Assembly: GCF_003576645.1 (NCBI RefSeq)
Contig: NC_044917.1
Span: forward strand, 7,087,287 to 7,151,286
DNA length: 64,000 nucleotides
Reading direction: 5' to 3'
Source of the DNA: Ipomoea triloba
Taxonomy: Eukaryota; Streptophyta; Magnoliopsida; Solanales; Convolvulaceae
Shown in pieces: positions 25,801-35,560 of the stretch; position 1 is the stretch's first letter, and the number at the start of each line of letters is the position of its first letter. Under the pieces are notes generated by a model. The model saw nothing but the letters and a program-made list of their open reading frames with translations, was not told where the DNA came from and did not search any database. The translations under genes were made by a program, and so were the position numbers.

Positions 25801-26498
25801 CAACAAAAGATATCATTATAAGAATGTAAATCAGATTTGTTGAGTAAATGTAAATCAGTTCAATACACGCACCGTCCTATTTATAGACAATTTAGACCGT
25901 ACTTTTTTAACTTTATAAATAATGAAATGATGAGATTAATCTTCTCATATCAATTATATATTATAAGTAGAGAGAAGGTTATCTCATATCATGGCACATG
26001 TAAACAAGAAACCTAGGAAAGTGTTACACATACAGTATGGCAAATAATCAGACGAGTCCAAAGAAATGAGGGAAACAGCGCACACAGGAAAGCAAGCAAG
26101 AAGAAAGCAATAAATTAAAGTGCGGGGGGCACAACAGAATGGCGAAAACCCCTGAAACAATTCAACCAATTAAGGAAGAGCCTTTGGAGCTGAAAACTCG
26201 GCTTCATCTGTGATGTTCTTCCTTGAATAACTCACCAAACACTCCCTTTCTGCTGCAGCCTTGAAATCAGATTCATCTCTCTCGCATGATGATGATACCA
26301 TGAATTGAATCAACGTCGTATCCACATATATGTACATACAAGTAGAACATCCACTTGTGTTGTGTTTTGTCTTCTTCAACGCAATTCACTGCCCCGCCCC
26401 GCATCAATAATCATTCCCATCATCCTCAGCTTCAATTCCCCCCATCCGTGTTTCGTTACATATATATATATATATATTTGATTAAATTAATGTAATCT
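22861..26498. other. AT-rich intergenic region and ABCG promoter side
   Basis: 22880-23090 has repeated 'acaattttaaaactctatatt' motifs in both orientations. 24540-24790 (TATATAAATAG near the middle) has the look of a decayed LTR end, unproved. From 26100 on the sequence is the upstream region of the ABCG gene; it is duplicated at 32163-32960, which shows that at least this much belonged to the ancestral duplicated unit. Small frames at 25984-26379 lack features. Confidence 0.4.
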
Positions 26499-29050
26499 AT
26501 GTCGGCAACAGATCAACGAGAAGCAACGCTGAGAAATACAATGGAGACCGCGACGGAGATGGCCGACATAGAGGCCCCCACCACCCAAGCCAACCCCCAA
26601 CTGGGATCCCATACTTCTTCCATCTTCAAGAAAGCCAATCGTCCTGTTACTTTGAAGGTACCTTTTTTCATATAGGCCCTGTTTGGTAAATAGTTGTTAG
26701 CTGATTGTGTTAGAATGTATGATTAGTTAATAATATTAGCTGGTTGTAGAAAGTTATTTAATAAATTAGCTATTAGCTGATAGTTGTTTGGTATAATATT
26801 TTTTATCAAAAAAACTAATTGAAAAGATAGTTGTTTGGTATAATATTTTTTATCAAAAAAGCTAATTGAAAAGATAGTTGTTTGGTATAATATTTTTTTA
26901 TCAAAAAAACTAATTGAAAAGACCACTTTGAGTAGCTTATTAATCAAACAACTAATAGTGGTCAAATAAGTCAAATTTGGCTGATAGGCTGACCCATAAT
27001 ATATTTAGATATGGGTTTTATGTTCTTTAATTAATCAAATTTCTATTTTACTAAAACCTACCATCAATGAATTGATTAAAATTGCAGTTTGAGAATGTGG
27101 TTTACAAGGTGAAGCCGGCCCGAAAACAAGGATTCAGTTTACTGAAACCCAAGAAACAAAAATCCGATGAATCCGAGAAAATAATCTTGAAAGGGGTGAC
27201 GGGGATTGTGTTTCCCGGCGAAGTTCTTGCCATGCTCGGCCCTTCCGGCAGCGGGAAGACCACTCTACTAACCGCATTGGGAGGCCGACTGGGCGGCCAT
27301 CTCGGCGGGACCATAACCTACAACGCCAAACCGTTTTCAAACGCCATGAAGCGCAACACCGGGTTTGTTACCCAGGATGACATCTTGTACCCTCACCTCA
27401 CCGTCACGGAGACGCTAGTCTTCACGGCGCTGCTCCGTTTGCCCAGGACTTTAACTAAACAGGAAAAGATTAATCAAGCGGAGGCCGTGATTACGCAGCT
27501 TGGGTTGACGAAGTGCAAGAACAGCATCATAGGTGGTGTCCATTTGAGAGGGATTTCCGGGGGAGAGAGAAAGAGGGTTAGTATAGGACAAGAAATGCTG
27601 ATAAACCCTAGCCTGCTTTTCTTGGATGAACCGACATCTGGGCTGGACTCCACCACCGCTCAGCGGATAGTGTCCACGTTGTGGGAGCTTAGTAAGGGTG
27701 GGAGAACAATCGTGATGACCATCCATCAACCTTCGAGCAGGTTGTTTTACTTGTTCCATAAAGTGCTTTTGTTGTGTGAAGGAAACCCCTTGTATTTTGG
27801 GAAGGGATCAGACGCCATGAGTTATTTCTCCAGCGTTGGATTTTCCCCCTCAGTCGCCATGAATCCCTCAGACTTCTTGTTAGACCTCGCAAATGGTATG
27901 ATATATCTTTTTTTTTTTTTTTTTTTTTGTTCCTACTTCATCTCTACCCTTCTTGATCTTTATCTTGTTTCTTTAATTTAATTGAGTACAGGTATTACGG
28001 GTGATGATTCGCAGGCGGATCCAGCGACAGTGAAAGAGAGCTTAGTTTGCGCTTTTAAGACCAATTTGCTAGAATCTTTGAAGAGGGAACTACATGAACT
28101 TAATGACGACGATGTGGCTTCGAGCGGCGTAGACCATAAGCAATTCAAGCGATGGGCAATACCGTGGTGGGAACAATTCTCAGTGTTGTTGAAAAGGGGA
28201 TTGAAACAGCGAAAGTACGAGTCCTTCTCGGGCCTGAAAGTAGGCCAAGTTTTGGCTGTAGCCCTTCTCACCGGGGCTTTATGGTGGAAATCCACCGACT
28301 TGCAAGATCAGGTAGTTTAAAGTCTAAGCTGATAGTTGGACTATACATTTATGTTTATATATTATCTGGTTCTGATGATCAGAACTGCAGGTTGGGCTTC
28401 TGTTTTTCTCGTCATCATTCTGGGGATTCTTCCCACTCTTCCAAGCAATCTTCACATTCCCAGCAGAAAAAATGATGCTTCACAAGGAAAGATCTTCAGG
28501 AATGTACAAACTCTCATCATTCTTCATGGCAAGAACAGTGGGCGACCTTCCAATGGAGCTAGTCCTTCCAACAGTCTTCATCATAATAACATACTGGATG
28601 GCTGGTCTAAAATCCACCGCCCTCAACTTCTTCTCCGCCTTATCAGTCATCCTCCTCTGCGTATTAGTCTGCCAGGGCCTCGGCCTCGCCATCGGAGCCT
28701 TCGTAATGGACCAGAAATCCGCCACAACCCTCGGATCAGTGATCATGCTATCATTCCTCCTAGCCGGAGGGTTTTACGTGCGCCACGTGCCCAACTTCAT
28801 ATCATGGATCAAGTACATATCAATCGGGCAATATACGTATAAATTGTTGTTGGAGTCGCAGTACAAGGTGGGGGAGACATATCCTTGTTCGTCCGGGTCA
28901 GGGGTTTGTTTGGTTGAGGATCATCCTGCAATTAAGAAAGCAGGGCTAGGGCAACATGTAATCTTATCAGTGGTGGCATTGCTTGTCATGTTGGTAGGAT
29001 ACAGGTTACTTGCTTATGTAGCCCTAATGAGGGTTGGGAGAACCAAGTAG
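26499..29050 (+). CDS. ABCG (WBC) half-size ABC transporter (4 exons)
   Basis: Plasma-membrane type half-transporter that works as a dimer, exporting lipids, hormones or other small molecules; the substrate cannot be read from sequence. Exons 26499-26657, 27088-27895, 27992-28311 and 28391-29050 join in phase with GT..AG borders into 648 aa, usual family length. Walker [10 protein letters not shown] (residues 104-112), Q-loop TQDD, signature ISGGE (about 209-213), Walker [11 protein letters not shown] (from 229) and H-loop His266 are intact. About six membrane helices follow, with conserved [37 protein letters not shown] and [10 protein letters not shown]. It resembles the Arabidopsis ABCG9/14/21 group. 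I chose ATG 26499; an in-frame ATG at 26541 would shorten it by 14 residues. Intron 1 contains a MITE. Broken relatives of this gene lie at 32163-35560. Confidence 0.94.
26675..26995. mobile_element. MITE with GGCCCTGTTTGG end, in ABCG intron 1
   Basis: Begins GGCCCTGTTTGGTAAATA and contains AACAACTAATAGTGGTCAAA near its right end. Related elements are at 30163-30412 and 52491-52791. Inside, a unit of about 57 bases (TATCAAAAAA.CTAATTGAAA) is repeated three times at 26790-26920, unlike the sister copies. The right end is degenerate. Superfamily unassigned, possibly hAT-derived. Confidence 0.65.
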
Positions 29051-29554
29051 TTTAGCTAGCTAGGTTTATACTAGTAGTAGATAATGGCTAGTTAGCTTTA
29101 ATTTCATTGCTTTAAGATAAATGGCTTAAAACTCAACTAATATAACTATTGGATCAGAGTTGCTCTTATGTAGTCCTATTGGATCAGAGTTGCTCTTATG
29201 GAGCCCTTTTGACCTGAAACTTATATTTCATCACTTTCGATAAAATGATGAGTTTAGAATCTCTAGCAAATTAATTAGAGTCAAATACATGATAACGTGA
29301 TAAAATTGAGTTTGGGATGTTACAAACTTTAAACGTGCATATCTTGCGTGCTATACACCAACTTAATTAATTAAAAAGCATATCATCATTACGTTCAACC
29401 ATGGATGTAAGGAGTTTGCCTCAAATTAGAAAAAAAAAATGTTATTTTAATAATATTAATAATAGGCAAATCATTAAGAAAATTGAAAGAAGAGGAGTTA
29501 CGTTGTTTAACAAGCTAATAGTAGCTAAATGATTTGCCACAAAGTTTGCCCCCC
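29051..29554. other. 3' flank of ABCG gene
   Basis: Contains the 3' UTR of the ABCG gene. A 30-base unit (TATTGGATCAGAGTTGCTCT) is tandemly repeated twice at about 29149-29207. No further gene seen. Confidence 0.5.
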
Positions 29555-29932
29555 TTAGGCCTTCCACAATAGCAAATTTGTATGAGATTTTGCAGACCTA
29601 AAAGTGTGTGATTGGTGTTTTAACTAATGTGAAAGGGTTATATTTGTGGAAATTTTACTCCTGCAAAATAGGAGATTTTGCAAAGATTGGTGGGCCATTG
29701 GTGAGAAAGGAACTGCGCCTCACGGACCGTGAGGCGCAGTTCTTGTGCCCAGGCGGGGGCACGCGCCCAGGCGGGCGCGTAAAATACTTTAAATTTTATT
29801 TTTTTCAGCTTTTGGTTTTGTTATATTTTTCCTTTTTATTTTTTTCTCCACTCCATTTTCTCTTTTCTAATCACTCTTACAAAAACTCCTCAAAACTCAC
29901 ACCAAAATTACAACTATTGGGGAAGGCCTTAA
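29555..29932. mobile_element. MITE with GC-rich internal hairpin (copy 3)
   Basis: Ends TTAGGCCTTCCACAATAG (left) and TTAAGGCCTTCCCCAATAG read inward from the right. At 29710-29742 there is a perfect 15-bp stem (GAACTGCGCCTCACG) with a 3-nt loop, followed by a GC-rich tract to 29780. 378 bases, no coding capacity. The right-hand 70 bases are close to those of the copy at 6659-7010, and the core hairpin to the copy at 18859-19196. Confidence 0.8.
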
Positions 29933-30162
29933 GATGTGAGAAACGTAGCCGACATCAACTGAACAGCGCATCATTTCGTTAAAGCACAAACATCCGGACG
30001 TTTTGGATTTTTTATCGCTTCATCGTACGGGTTTCAGGCTAGGAGCCTGGTTGGTAATTGCGTTGGCAAATTGTCCCTCACTTCGTAGATATCTTTTAGG
30101 AAAATGATGAACGAATTTCAAGGGAGTAAAACTCATGATAGAGTTGGGTTGTAGGTATTGAC

Positions 30163-30412
30163 CCTGTTTAGTAAATGGCTGTTGGCTAATTGGGTTGGCT
30201 GTTTGGGTTAGAAGGTATGGTTTGTTAATAATATTAGCTGATTCTAGAAAGTTGTTTGATAAATTAGCTGTTATCTGATAACTTTTTGGTATAATTTCTT
30301 TTCTCAAAAAGCTAATTGAAAAGGCTGCTTTGAGTAGCCTTTTAAATTTTAGCATTTTGAAATTACAAAAAGCTTATTAACCAAACAACTAATAGTGGTA
30401 AACAGGGCCATT
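30163..30412. mobile_element. MITE with ACCCTGTTTAG/GGCCCTGTTTA inverted ends
   Basis: Left end GACCCTGTTTAGTAAATGG; right end read inward GGCCCTGTTTACCACTATTA. Interior wording (TTAGCTGATTCTAGAAAGTT, AAAAGCTAATTGAAAAGG) matches the MITE in ABCG intron 1. About 250 bases. Confidence 0.7.
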
Positions 30413-30754
30413 ATGTCGAAGTGGAGACTGGGATTGGGTACTTGTTAGGATAATATTTGTATTAACATATTTTTAGTTAAAACTAATTTAGATTAGAAAA
30501 TGTTGCTAGTGTTTTATTTTGTTAGTTTTCTAGTCTTAGAAGGTATTGAAGATTGTCAAATCATTCAGATTTCATGAAGTAGGGAAAGCAAAGAAGATTA
30601 GAGATTCAAGAAGTATAGAAATCAAAGAAAATTAAAGACTCGAGAAGTGTAGCTAGAAAACAAAAATAATATGTAGGTTTTCTAATCCTATTGGATTATG
30701 GAAAACAAATAAGATAATAAAGATTCAAGAATTATAGAAATCAAAGAAGATGGG

Positions 30755-30776
30755 AGATCATGGATCAAGTACGTAT
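30755..30776 (+). pseudogene. Tiny ABCG-like fragment, split by a LINE
   Basis: TCATGGATCAAGTACGTAT, continued at 31638 after the LINE by CATTGGGC, matches bases 28803-28830 of the ABCG gene (the SWIKYISIG stretch of exon 4) with about 3 differences. Only about 27 bases, so this may be chance; it would fit an old ABCG copy upstream of the decayed copy at 32163. Confidence 0.35.
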
Positions 30777-31590
30777 GAAGGAAGAATCCATTCATCATCT
30801 GTTAGTGGATTGTTCTTATGCTAGAGCCTGCTGGAATTTAATGGGACTGAACATACCGTATCCTTCCACCCAACCCTTTACATCTTGGGCGAATTATTTG
30901 CTGGATAATACAGGAAAGGATCAATGTTGCTGTATAATAATGATTTGTTGGGAAATATGGCAGCAAAGAAATGCCAAATTATGGCATAACAGTACCATTA
31001 TTCCTGTGTCTTCAACTTTATTCAAAGCTAGGAATTTCCTTTTTGATTGGAGGGCATCAACTGCAAATAGCACACCAAGTTTAACCAATAGAAACCAAGA
31101 TCCAGGGAATTGGTCCAAACCTCAAGCAGGTTTCTTGAAACTCAATGTAGATGCAGCCATTAATAAAGAAATTGCTCAAATGGGTTTTGGACATGTTTTA
31201 AGGGATGACAACGGAGCTTTCGTTGCTGCTAGAGGTGTTCCATGGAGAGGGGTTTTCTCACCTAGGGAAGCAGAAGCAGTGGCGGTAAGAGAAGCTTTAA
31301 GCTGGATTAAGAATCTACATTATGATAAAGTTTATGTTGAGACTGATTCTCTGTTAGTTATGCAAGCCTTAAATGCTATTGAAGGAGACTCTTACTTCCA
31401 TCTAGTTATTAGGGATATCAAAAACATGTTGTGTGAGTTTACACATGTGTTTTTAAATTTCGCTAAACGATCAGCGAATCGGGCAGCTCATGAGTTAGCT
31501 AGGCAGCCCGTTTCTTTGCCTGATTGTACGGAGTGGTTTGTTAACCCTCCCCCTATCATCTGTAATGCTTTGTCTTTAGATGTCATTTAA
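30760..31590 (+). CDS. LINE-derived open frame: zf-RVT remnant plus RNase H domain
   Basis: A 276-aa uninterrupted frame. Residues about 9-30 are the tail of the zf-RVT zinc region; about 125-250 are an RVT_3/RNase H type 1 domain with its acidic residues (LKLNVDAAI, EAEAVAVREAL, YVETDSLLV) and the late His (RAAHELARQ). The first codons (MDQVR) come from target-site DNA, not from the element, so the ATG is accidental. RNase H in these elements degrades RNA in RNA-DNA hybrids. No reverse transcriptase core is present, so the element cannot move by itself; the intact frame suggests a recent insertion rather than a host gene. Confidence 0.8.
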   Translation: MDQVRMKEESIHHLLVDCSYARACWNLMGLNIPYPSTQPFTSWANYLLDNTGKDQCCCIIMICWEIWQQRNAKLWHNSTIIPVSSTLFKARNFLFDWRASTANSTPSLTNRNQDPGNWSKPQAGFLKLNVDAAINKEIAQMGFGHVLRDDNGAFVAARGVPWRGVFSPREAEAVAVREALSWIKNLHYDKVYVETDSLLVMQALNAIEGDSYFHLVIRDIKNMLCEFTHVFLNFAKRSANRAAHELARQPVSLPDCTEWFVNPPPIICNALSLDVI

Positions 31591-31622
31591 TATATATGTT
31601 CTTTCTTTCAAAAAAAAAAAAA
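30777..31622 (+). mobile_element. 5'-truncated LINE (non-LTR retrotransposon) insertion
   Basis: Flanked by a perfect 15-bp TSD, GGATCAAGTACGTAT at 30762-30776 and 31623-31637, and ending in an A-tail (31610-31622). It encodes a remnant zf-RVT segment (EESIHHLLVDCSYARACWN) followed by a complete-looking RNase H domain. This is how L1-type LINEs look after truncated target-primed reverse transcription. Confidence 0.93.
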
Positions 31623-31756
31623 GGATCAAGTACGTATCATTGGGCCTTGGGCCCTGGCCCCTCCCTTTCACACAAAAAAAGTAATAAATAAATAAATAAA
31701 TAAAAGAAGAAGAAGAAGAGGAGGAAAGGAAGCAAAAAGAAAGTAATAAACTAAAG

Positions 31757-32158
31757 GAGTTCATTCCATTTTTGGTCATAGATTTATAGGTGGCTATCTA
31801 ATTTTACTCCTTTTTTATCAGAACATTCACATTTGGTCTTAGTATTATTGTGGCATTGTCATTTTTCGTCCTCCGTCAACAAAATCGTTGAAATGTCGTT
31901 AAATATAGAGACATTTTGATCATTTTTATACAATGCGAGTTGTCCCCATTATATTTTTTATTTTATTTTTTAAAAAAACTCATAATTAAAGACTGAAATG
32001 ACTTTGTATTTAACGACATTAAAATTGTTTTGTTGATAGAAGACCAAAAATGTTTCATGTCACAATAATACTAGGACTAAATGTGTATGTTCTTATAAAA
32101 AAAAAGATTAAAAGTGGATAGCCACCTATAAATTTATGACAAAAAAAGGAATTAACTC
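31757..32158. mobile_element. Foldback MITE (MULE-like), 402 bases
   Basis: Left end GAGTTCATTCCATTTTTGG and right end read inward GAGTTAATTCCTTTTTTTG continue as near-complementary arms over most of the element (ATTTATAGGTGGCTATC in both). Flanks TAAACTAAAG and TAAATTAAAA may be a decayed TSD. Same style of ends as 60359-60879 and 55554-56874. Confidence 0.7.
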
Positions 32159-32348
32159 TAAATTAAAATGTGGGCACAACAGAATGGCGAAAACCCCTGA
32201 AACAAATTAAAACCTGCCAATTCAACCAATCAAGGAAGAGCCATCGGAGCTGAAAACTCGGCTTGATCTGTGATTTTATTTTATTTTTTCAAAAAAAAAA
32301 AAAAAAAAACCAAACACTCCCTTTCTGCTGCCACCTTGAAATCAGATT

Positions 32349-32762
32349 CGCAAATTATATCGATGACCGCGCATCAAAACGACGTCGTTTTGATTAATGA
32401 AAACAGACAGATGAATTCGCGCCACTCACTTTCATTTCATATACACTGCAGTTACATTTCTAACACAATTATAGTTACATTTTGATATAACTACAGTTTA
32501 ATTCGATAATATAAAAACACAAAAGTGAAACTGTAATTCAATATCAGTTCATATACACAGCAGTTACATTTCAACACAACTACAATTACATTTCGATATA
32601 ACTATAGTTTCATTCGATAATATCAAAACAAATGTAAGGCAGTATCTTTTGAGATGAACTGTAGTGTCAATTACGGGCTCGTCTCCCACTTACTGAAACG
32701 ACGTCGTCTTGGGACCGCGGTCCACAATGTAGTGTGGACCGCAGTCCACGATATAAGAACTG
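32349..32762. mobile_element. MULE-like miniature element E, copy 1
   Basis: Inserted in the ABCG pseudogene upstream region between a perfect 9-bp TSD, AATCAGATT at 32340-32348 and 32763-32771; the uninserted target is seen in the functional gene's flank (about 26262). Ends: CGCAAATTATATCG and, inward from the right, CAGTTCTTATATCG. Subterminal palindromes ACGACGTCGT and GTCCACA..TGTGGAC occur at both ends. The left end has a small deletion relative to copy 2. No coding capacity. Confidence 0.88.
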
Positions 32763-33288
32763 AATCAGATTCATCTCTCTCGCATGATACCATGAATTGA
32801 ATCAACATCGTATCCGCATGTACAAGTAGATACATTCACTACTTGCGTTGTGTTCTGTTGCGTTTTATCTTCTTCAACGCAATTCACTGCCCCGGCCTGC
32901 ATCATTCCCATCATCCTCAGCTTCAATCCCCCCATCCTTAATTGTTTCGTTATATATATTTGATTATATTAATGTAATCTATATATATATGTCGGCAACA
33001 GATCAACAAGAAGCAACGCTGAGAAATTAAATAATAATGGAGACGGCGACGGAGATGGCCGGGACCATAACCTACAACGCCAAACCTTTTTCAAACGCCA
33101 TGAAGCGCAACACCGGATTTGTTACTCAGGCCAGGATGACGACATCTTGTACCCTCGATCACCTCATCCTGAGTAACAAATCCTGTGTTGCGCTTCATGG
33201 ATCTTCTCCGTTTGCCCAGGACTCTCACTAAACAGGAAAAGATTACGCAAGCGGAAGCGGTGATTACTCAGCTTGGGTTGACAAACTG

Positions 33289-33620
33289 CAGACACAGTGA
33301 TACACCACTGTCACATACCAAAGGGAGTAATACTGCCATCATGCGTACATAGTAAGGTGATATATATAGGTGTCATGCATGCAGAACATGGACTTGGTAG
33401 AGACAGACCAAGGAGAAAGCATAAGTTGCTAGGTTACCTTGCTGATTGTGAGCATCCATTAGTGTAGTTTTGATCCTATTTTTAAGCTTAGTAGTTATTT
33501 TACACCTTATATAAAGCTCTCTAATAAGAAGTATTAGATGAATGAAATACATTGTTCTTGAATATTTTAGTTTCTTGGAGTTTGTTCTTACTATCGATAC
33601 GTTTGCGGGGAGATCGTATC
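33289..33620. mobile_element. Foreign insert in the ABCG pseudogene, possibly an LTR end
   Basis: Interrupts exon 2-derived sequence between AACTGCA and AGCATCATAGGTGG. It has TATATAAAGCTCTC and an AT-rich tail near 33520-33570, as in a retrotransposon LTR, and starts and ends with GTGATAC../..GTATCAC, an imperfect inverted pair. A mirror copy is at 34046-34377. Identity unproved. Confidence 0.4.
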
Positions 33621-33699
33621 ACATAGCATCATAGGTGGAGCCCTTTTGAGAGGAATTTCCGGGGGAGAAAGAAAGAGGGTTAGCATTGGACAAGAAATG

Positions 33700-33832
33700 C
33701 AGTTCTTATATCGTGGACCGTGATCCCAAAACGACGTCGTTTCAGTAAGTGGAGACGGAGCCCGTAATTGACACTACAGTTCATCTCAAAAGATACTGCC
33801 TTACATTTGTTTTGATATTATCGAATGAAACT
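33700..33832. mobile_element. MULE-like miniature element E, copy 2, first part
   Basis: Starts CAGTTCTTATATCG directly after CAAGAAATG (33691-33699), in inverted orientation to copy 1, and breaks off at the single N (33833). The matching other end, CGATATAATTTGCG, and the second CAAGAAATG (35472-35480) lie 1.6 kb away, past the mirrored block. Confidence 0.8.
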
Positions 33833-33833
33833 N
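33833..33833. other. Single N at the axis of a perfect palindrome (assembly join)
   Basis: Every base from about 32607 to 33832 is mirrored from 33834 to about 35059 (coordinates sum to 67666) with no mismatch that I found. See the findings for why this is probably an assembly artefact. Confidence 0.9.
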
Positions 33834-35060
33834 AGTTTCATTCGATAATATCAAAACAAATGTAAGGCAGTATCTTTTGAGATGAACTGTAGTGTCAATT
33901 ACGGGCTCCGTCTCCACTTACTGAAACGACGTCGTTTTGGGATCACGGTCCACGATATAAGAACTGCATTTCTTGTCCAATGCTAACCCTCTTTCTTTCT
34001 CCCCCGGAAATTCCTCTCAAAAGGGCTCCACCTATGATGCTATGTGATACGATCTCCCCGCAAACGTATCGATAGTAAGAACAAACTCCAAGAAACTAAA
34101 ATATTCAAGAACAATGTATTTCATTCATCTAATACTTCTTATTAGAGAGCTTTATATAAGGTGTAAAATAACTACTAAGCTTAAAAATAGGATCAAAACT
34201 ACACTAATGGATGCTCACAATCAGCAAGGTAACCTAGCAACTTATGCTTTCTCCTTGGTCTGTCTCTACCAAGTCCATGTTCTGCATGCATGACACCTAT
34301 ATATATCACCTTACTATGTACGCATGATGGCAGTATTACTCCCTTTGGTATGTGACAGTGGTGTATCACTGTGTCTGCAGTTTGTCAACCCAAGCTGAGT
34401 AATCACCGCTTCCGCTTGCGTAATCTTTTCCTGTTTAGTGAGAGTCCTGGGCAAACGGAGAAGATCCATGAAGCGCAACACAGGATTTGTTACTCAGGAT
34501 GAGGTGATCGAGGGTACAAGATGTCGTCATCCTGGCCTGAGTAACAAATCCGGTGTTGCGCTTCATGGCGTTTGAAAAAGGTTTGGCGTTGTAGGTTATG
34601 GTCCCGGCCATCTCCGTCGCCGTCTCCATTATTATTTAATTTCTCAGCGTTGCTTCTTGTTGATCTGTTGCCGACATATATATATAGATTACATTAATAT
34701 AATCAAATATATATAACGAAACAATTAAGGATGGGGGGATTGAAGCTGAGGATGATGGGAATGATGCAGGCCGGGGCAGTGAATTGCGTTGAAGAAGATA
34801 AAACGCAACAGAACACAACGCAAGTAGTGAATGTATCTACTTGTACATGCGGATACGATGTTGATTCAATTCATGGTATCATGCGAGAGAGATGAATCTG
34901 ATTCAGTTCTTATATCGTGGACTGCGGTCCACACTACATTGTGGACCGCGGTCCCAAGACGACGTCGTTTCAGTAAGTGGGAGACGAGCCCGTAATTGAC
35001 ACTACAGTTCATCTCAAAAGATACTGCCTTACATTTGTTTTGATATTATCGAATGAAACT
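33834..35060 (-). repeat. Mirror copy of 32606-33832 (inverted arm)
   Basis: Exact inverted copy of the ABCG pseudogene block including the right half of element E copy 1, the foreign insert and the start of E copy 2. The mirror ends exactly where E copies 1 and 2 begin to differ (after GAATGAAACT, 35051-35060). I count it as a repeat, not as a second pseudogene. Confidence 0.9.
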
Positions 35061-35471
35061 GTAGTTATATCGAAATGTAAATGTAGTTGTGTTAAAATGT
35101 AACTGCAGTATATAGAACTGATACTGAATAACAGTTTCACATTTGTGTTTTATATTATCGAATGAAACTATAGTTATATCGAAATGTAATTGTAGTTGTG
35201 TTGAAATGTAACTGCAGTGTATATGAACTGATACTGAATAACAGTTTCACATTTGTGTTTTTATATTATCGAATGAAACTGTAGTTATATCAAAATGTAA
35301 CTGTAGTTGTGTTGAAATGTAACTGAAGTTGTGTTAAAATGTAACTGTAGTGTATATGAACTGAAAGTGAGTGGCGCGAATTCATCCGTCTGTTTTCATT
35401 AATCAAAACGACGTCGTTTTGATGCGCGGTCCACAGTGCATTGTGGACCACAGTCCACGATATAATTTGCG
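35061..35471. mobile_element. MULE-like miniature element E, copy 2, remaining part
   Basis: Continues element E to its terminus CGATATAATTTGCG, followed by the 9-bp TSD CAAGAAATG (35472-35480). The interior consists of about three tandem units of roughly 110 bases (motif GTTATATCGAAATGTAA); copy 1 has one fewer unit. Confidence 0.75.
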
Positions 35472-35560
35472 CAAGAAATGGTCACAAACCCTCTTTCTTT
35501 TCCCCCGGAAATTCCTCTCAAAAAAATGGTGTTTGGATCACTGATCAGGTTATCCTCTCA
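35472..35560. pseudogene. ABCG exon 2 scrap beyond element E
   Basis: After the TSD, a few sense codons (QEMVTNP, compare QEMLINP in the functional gene) run into an antisense copy of the signature-motif region (reverse of GGAATTTCCGGGGG). A rearranged or misjoined remnant. Confidence 0.55.

Larger units (their letters stand above)
32163..33699 (+). pseudogene. Decayed copy of the ABCG gene
   Basis: 32163-32960 matches the ABCG upstream region from about 26131, and 33000-33060 matches exon 1. Exon 1 (METATEMA) is then fused directly to an exon 2 segment ([20 protein letters not shown]), losing intron 1 and the Walker A region. At about 33148-33200 a short piece is followed by its own inverted copy, shifting the frame. 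Exon 2 sequence resumes (LRLPR..TKQEKI) to 33288, is broken by about 330 bases of foreign DNA (33289-33620), and resumes with [16 protein letters not shown] to 33699, where a miniature transposon enters. Clearly non-functional. Confidence 0.88.

Noticed and set aside
28152..28842. Plus-strand frames of 107 and 168 aa in the ABCG gene
   Set aside because: Wrong-frame shadows that read through intron 3; the spliced frame encodes the conserved membrane domain.
33037..34629. Two identical 64-aa frames (plus and minus) that look like conserved small ABCG proteins
   Set aside because: They are the same pseudogene sequence in both arms of the palindrome; the frame shifts at an internal inversion and lacks Walker A.
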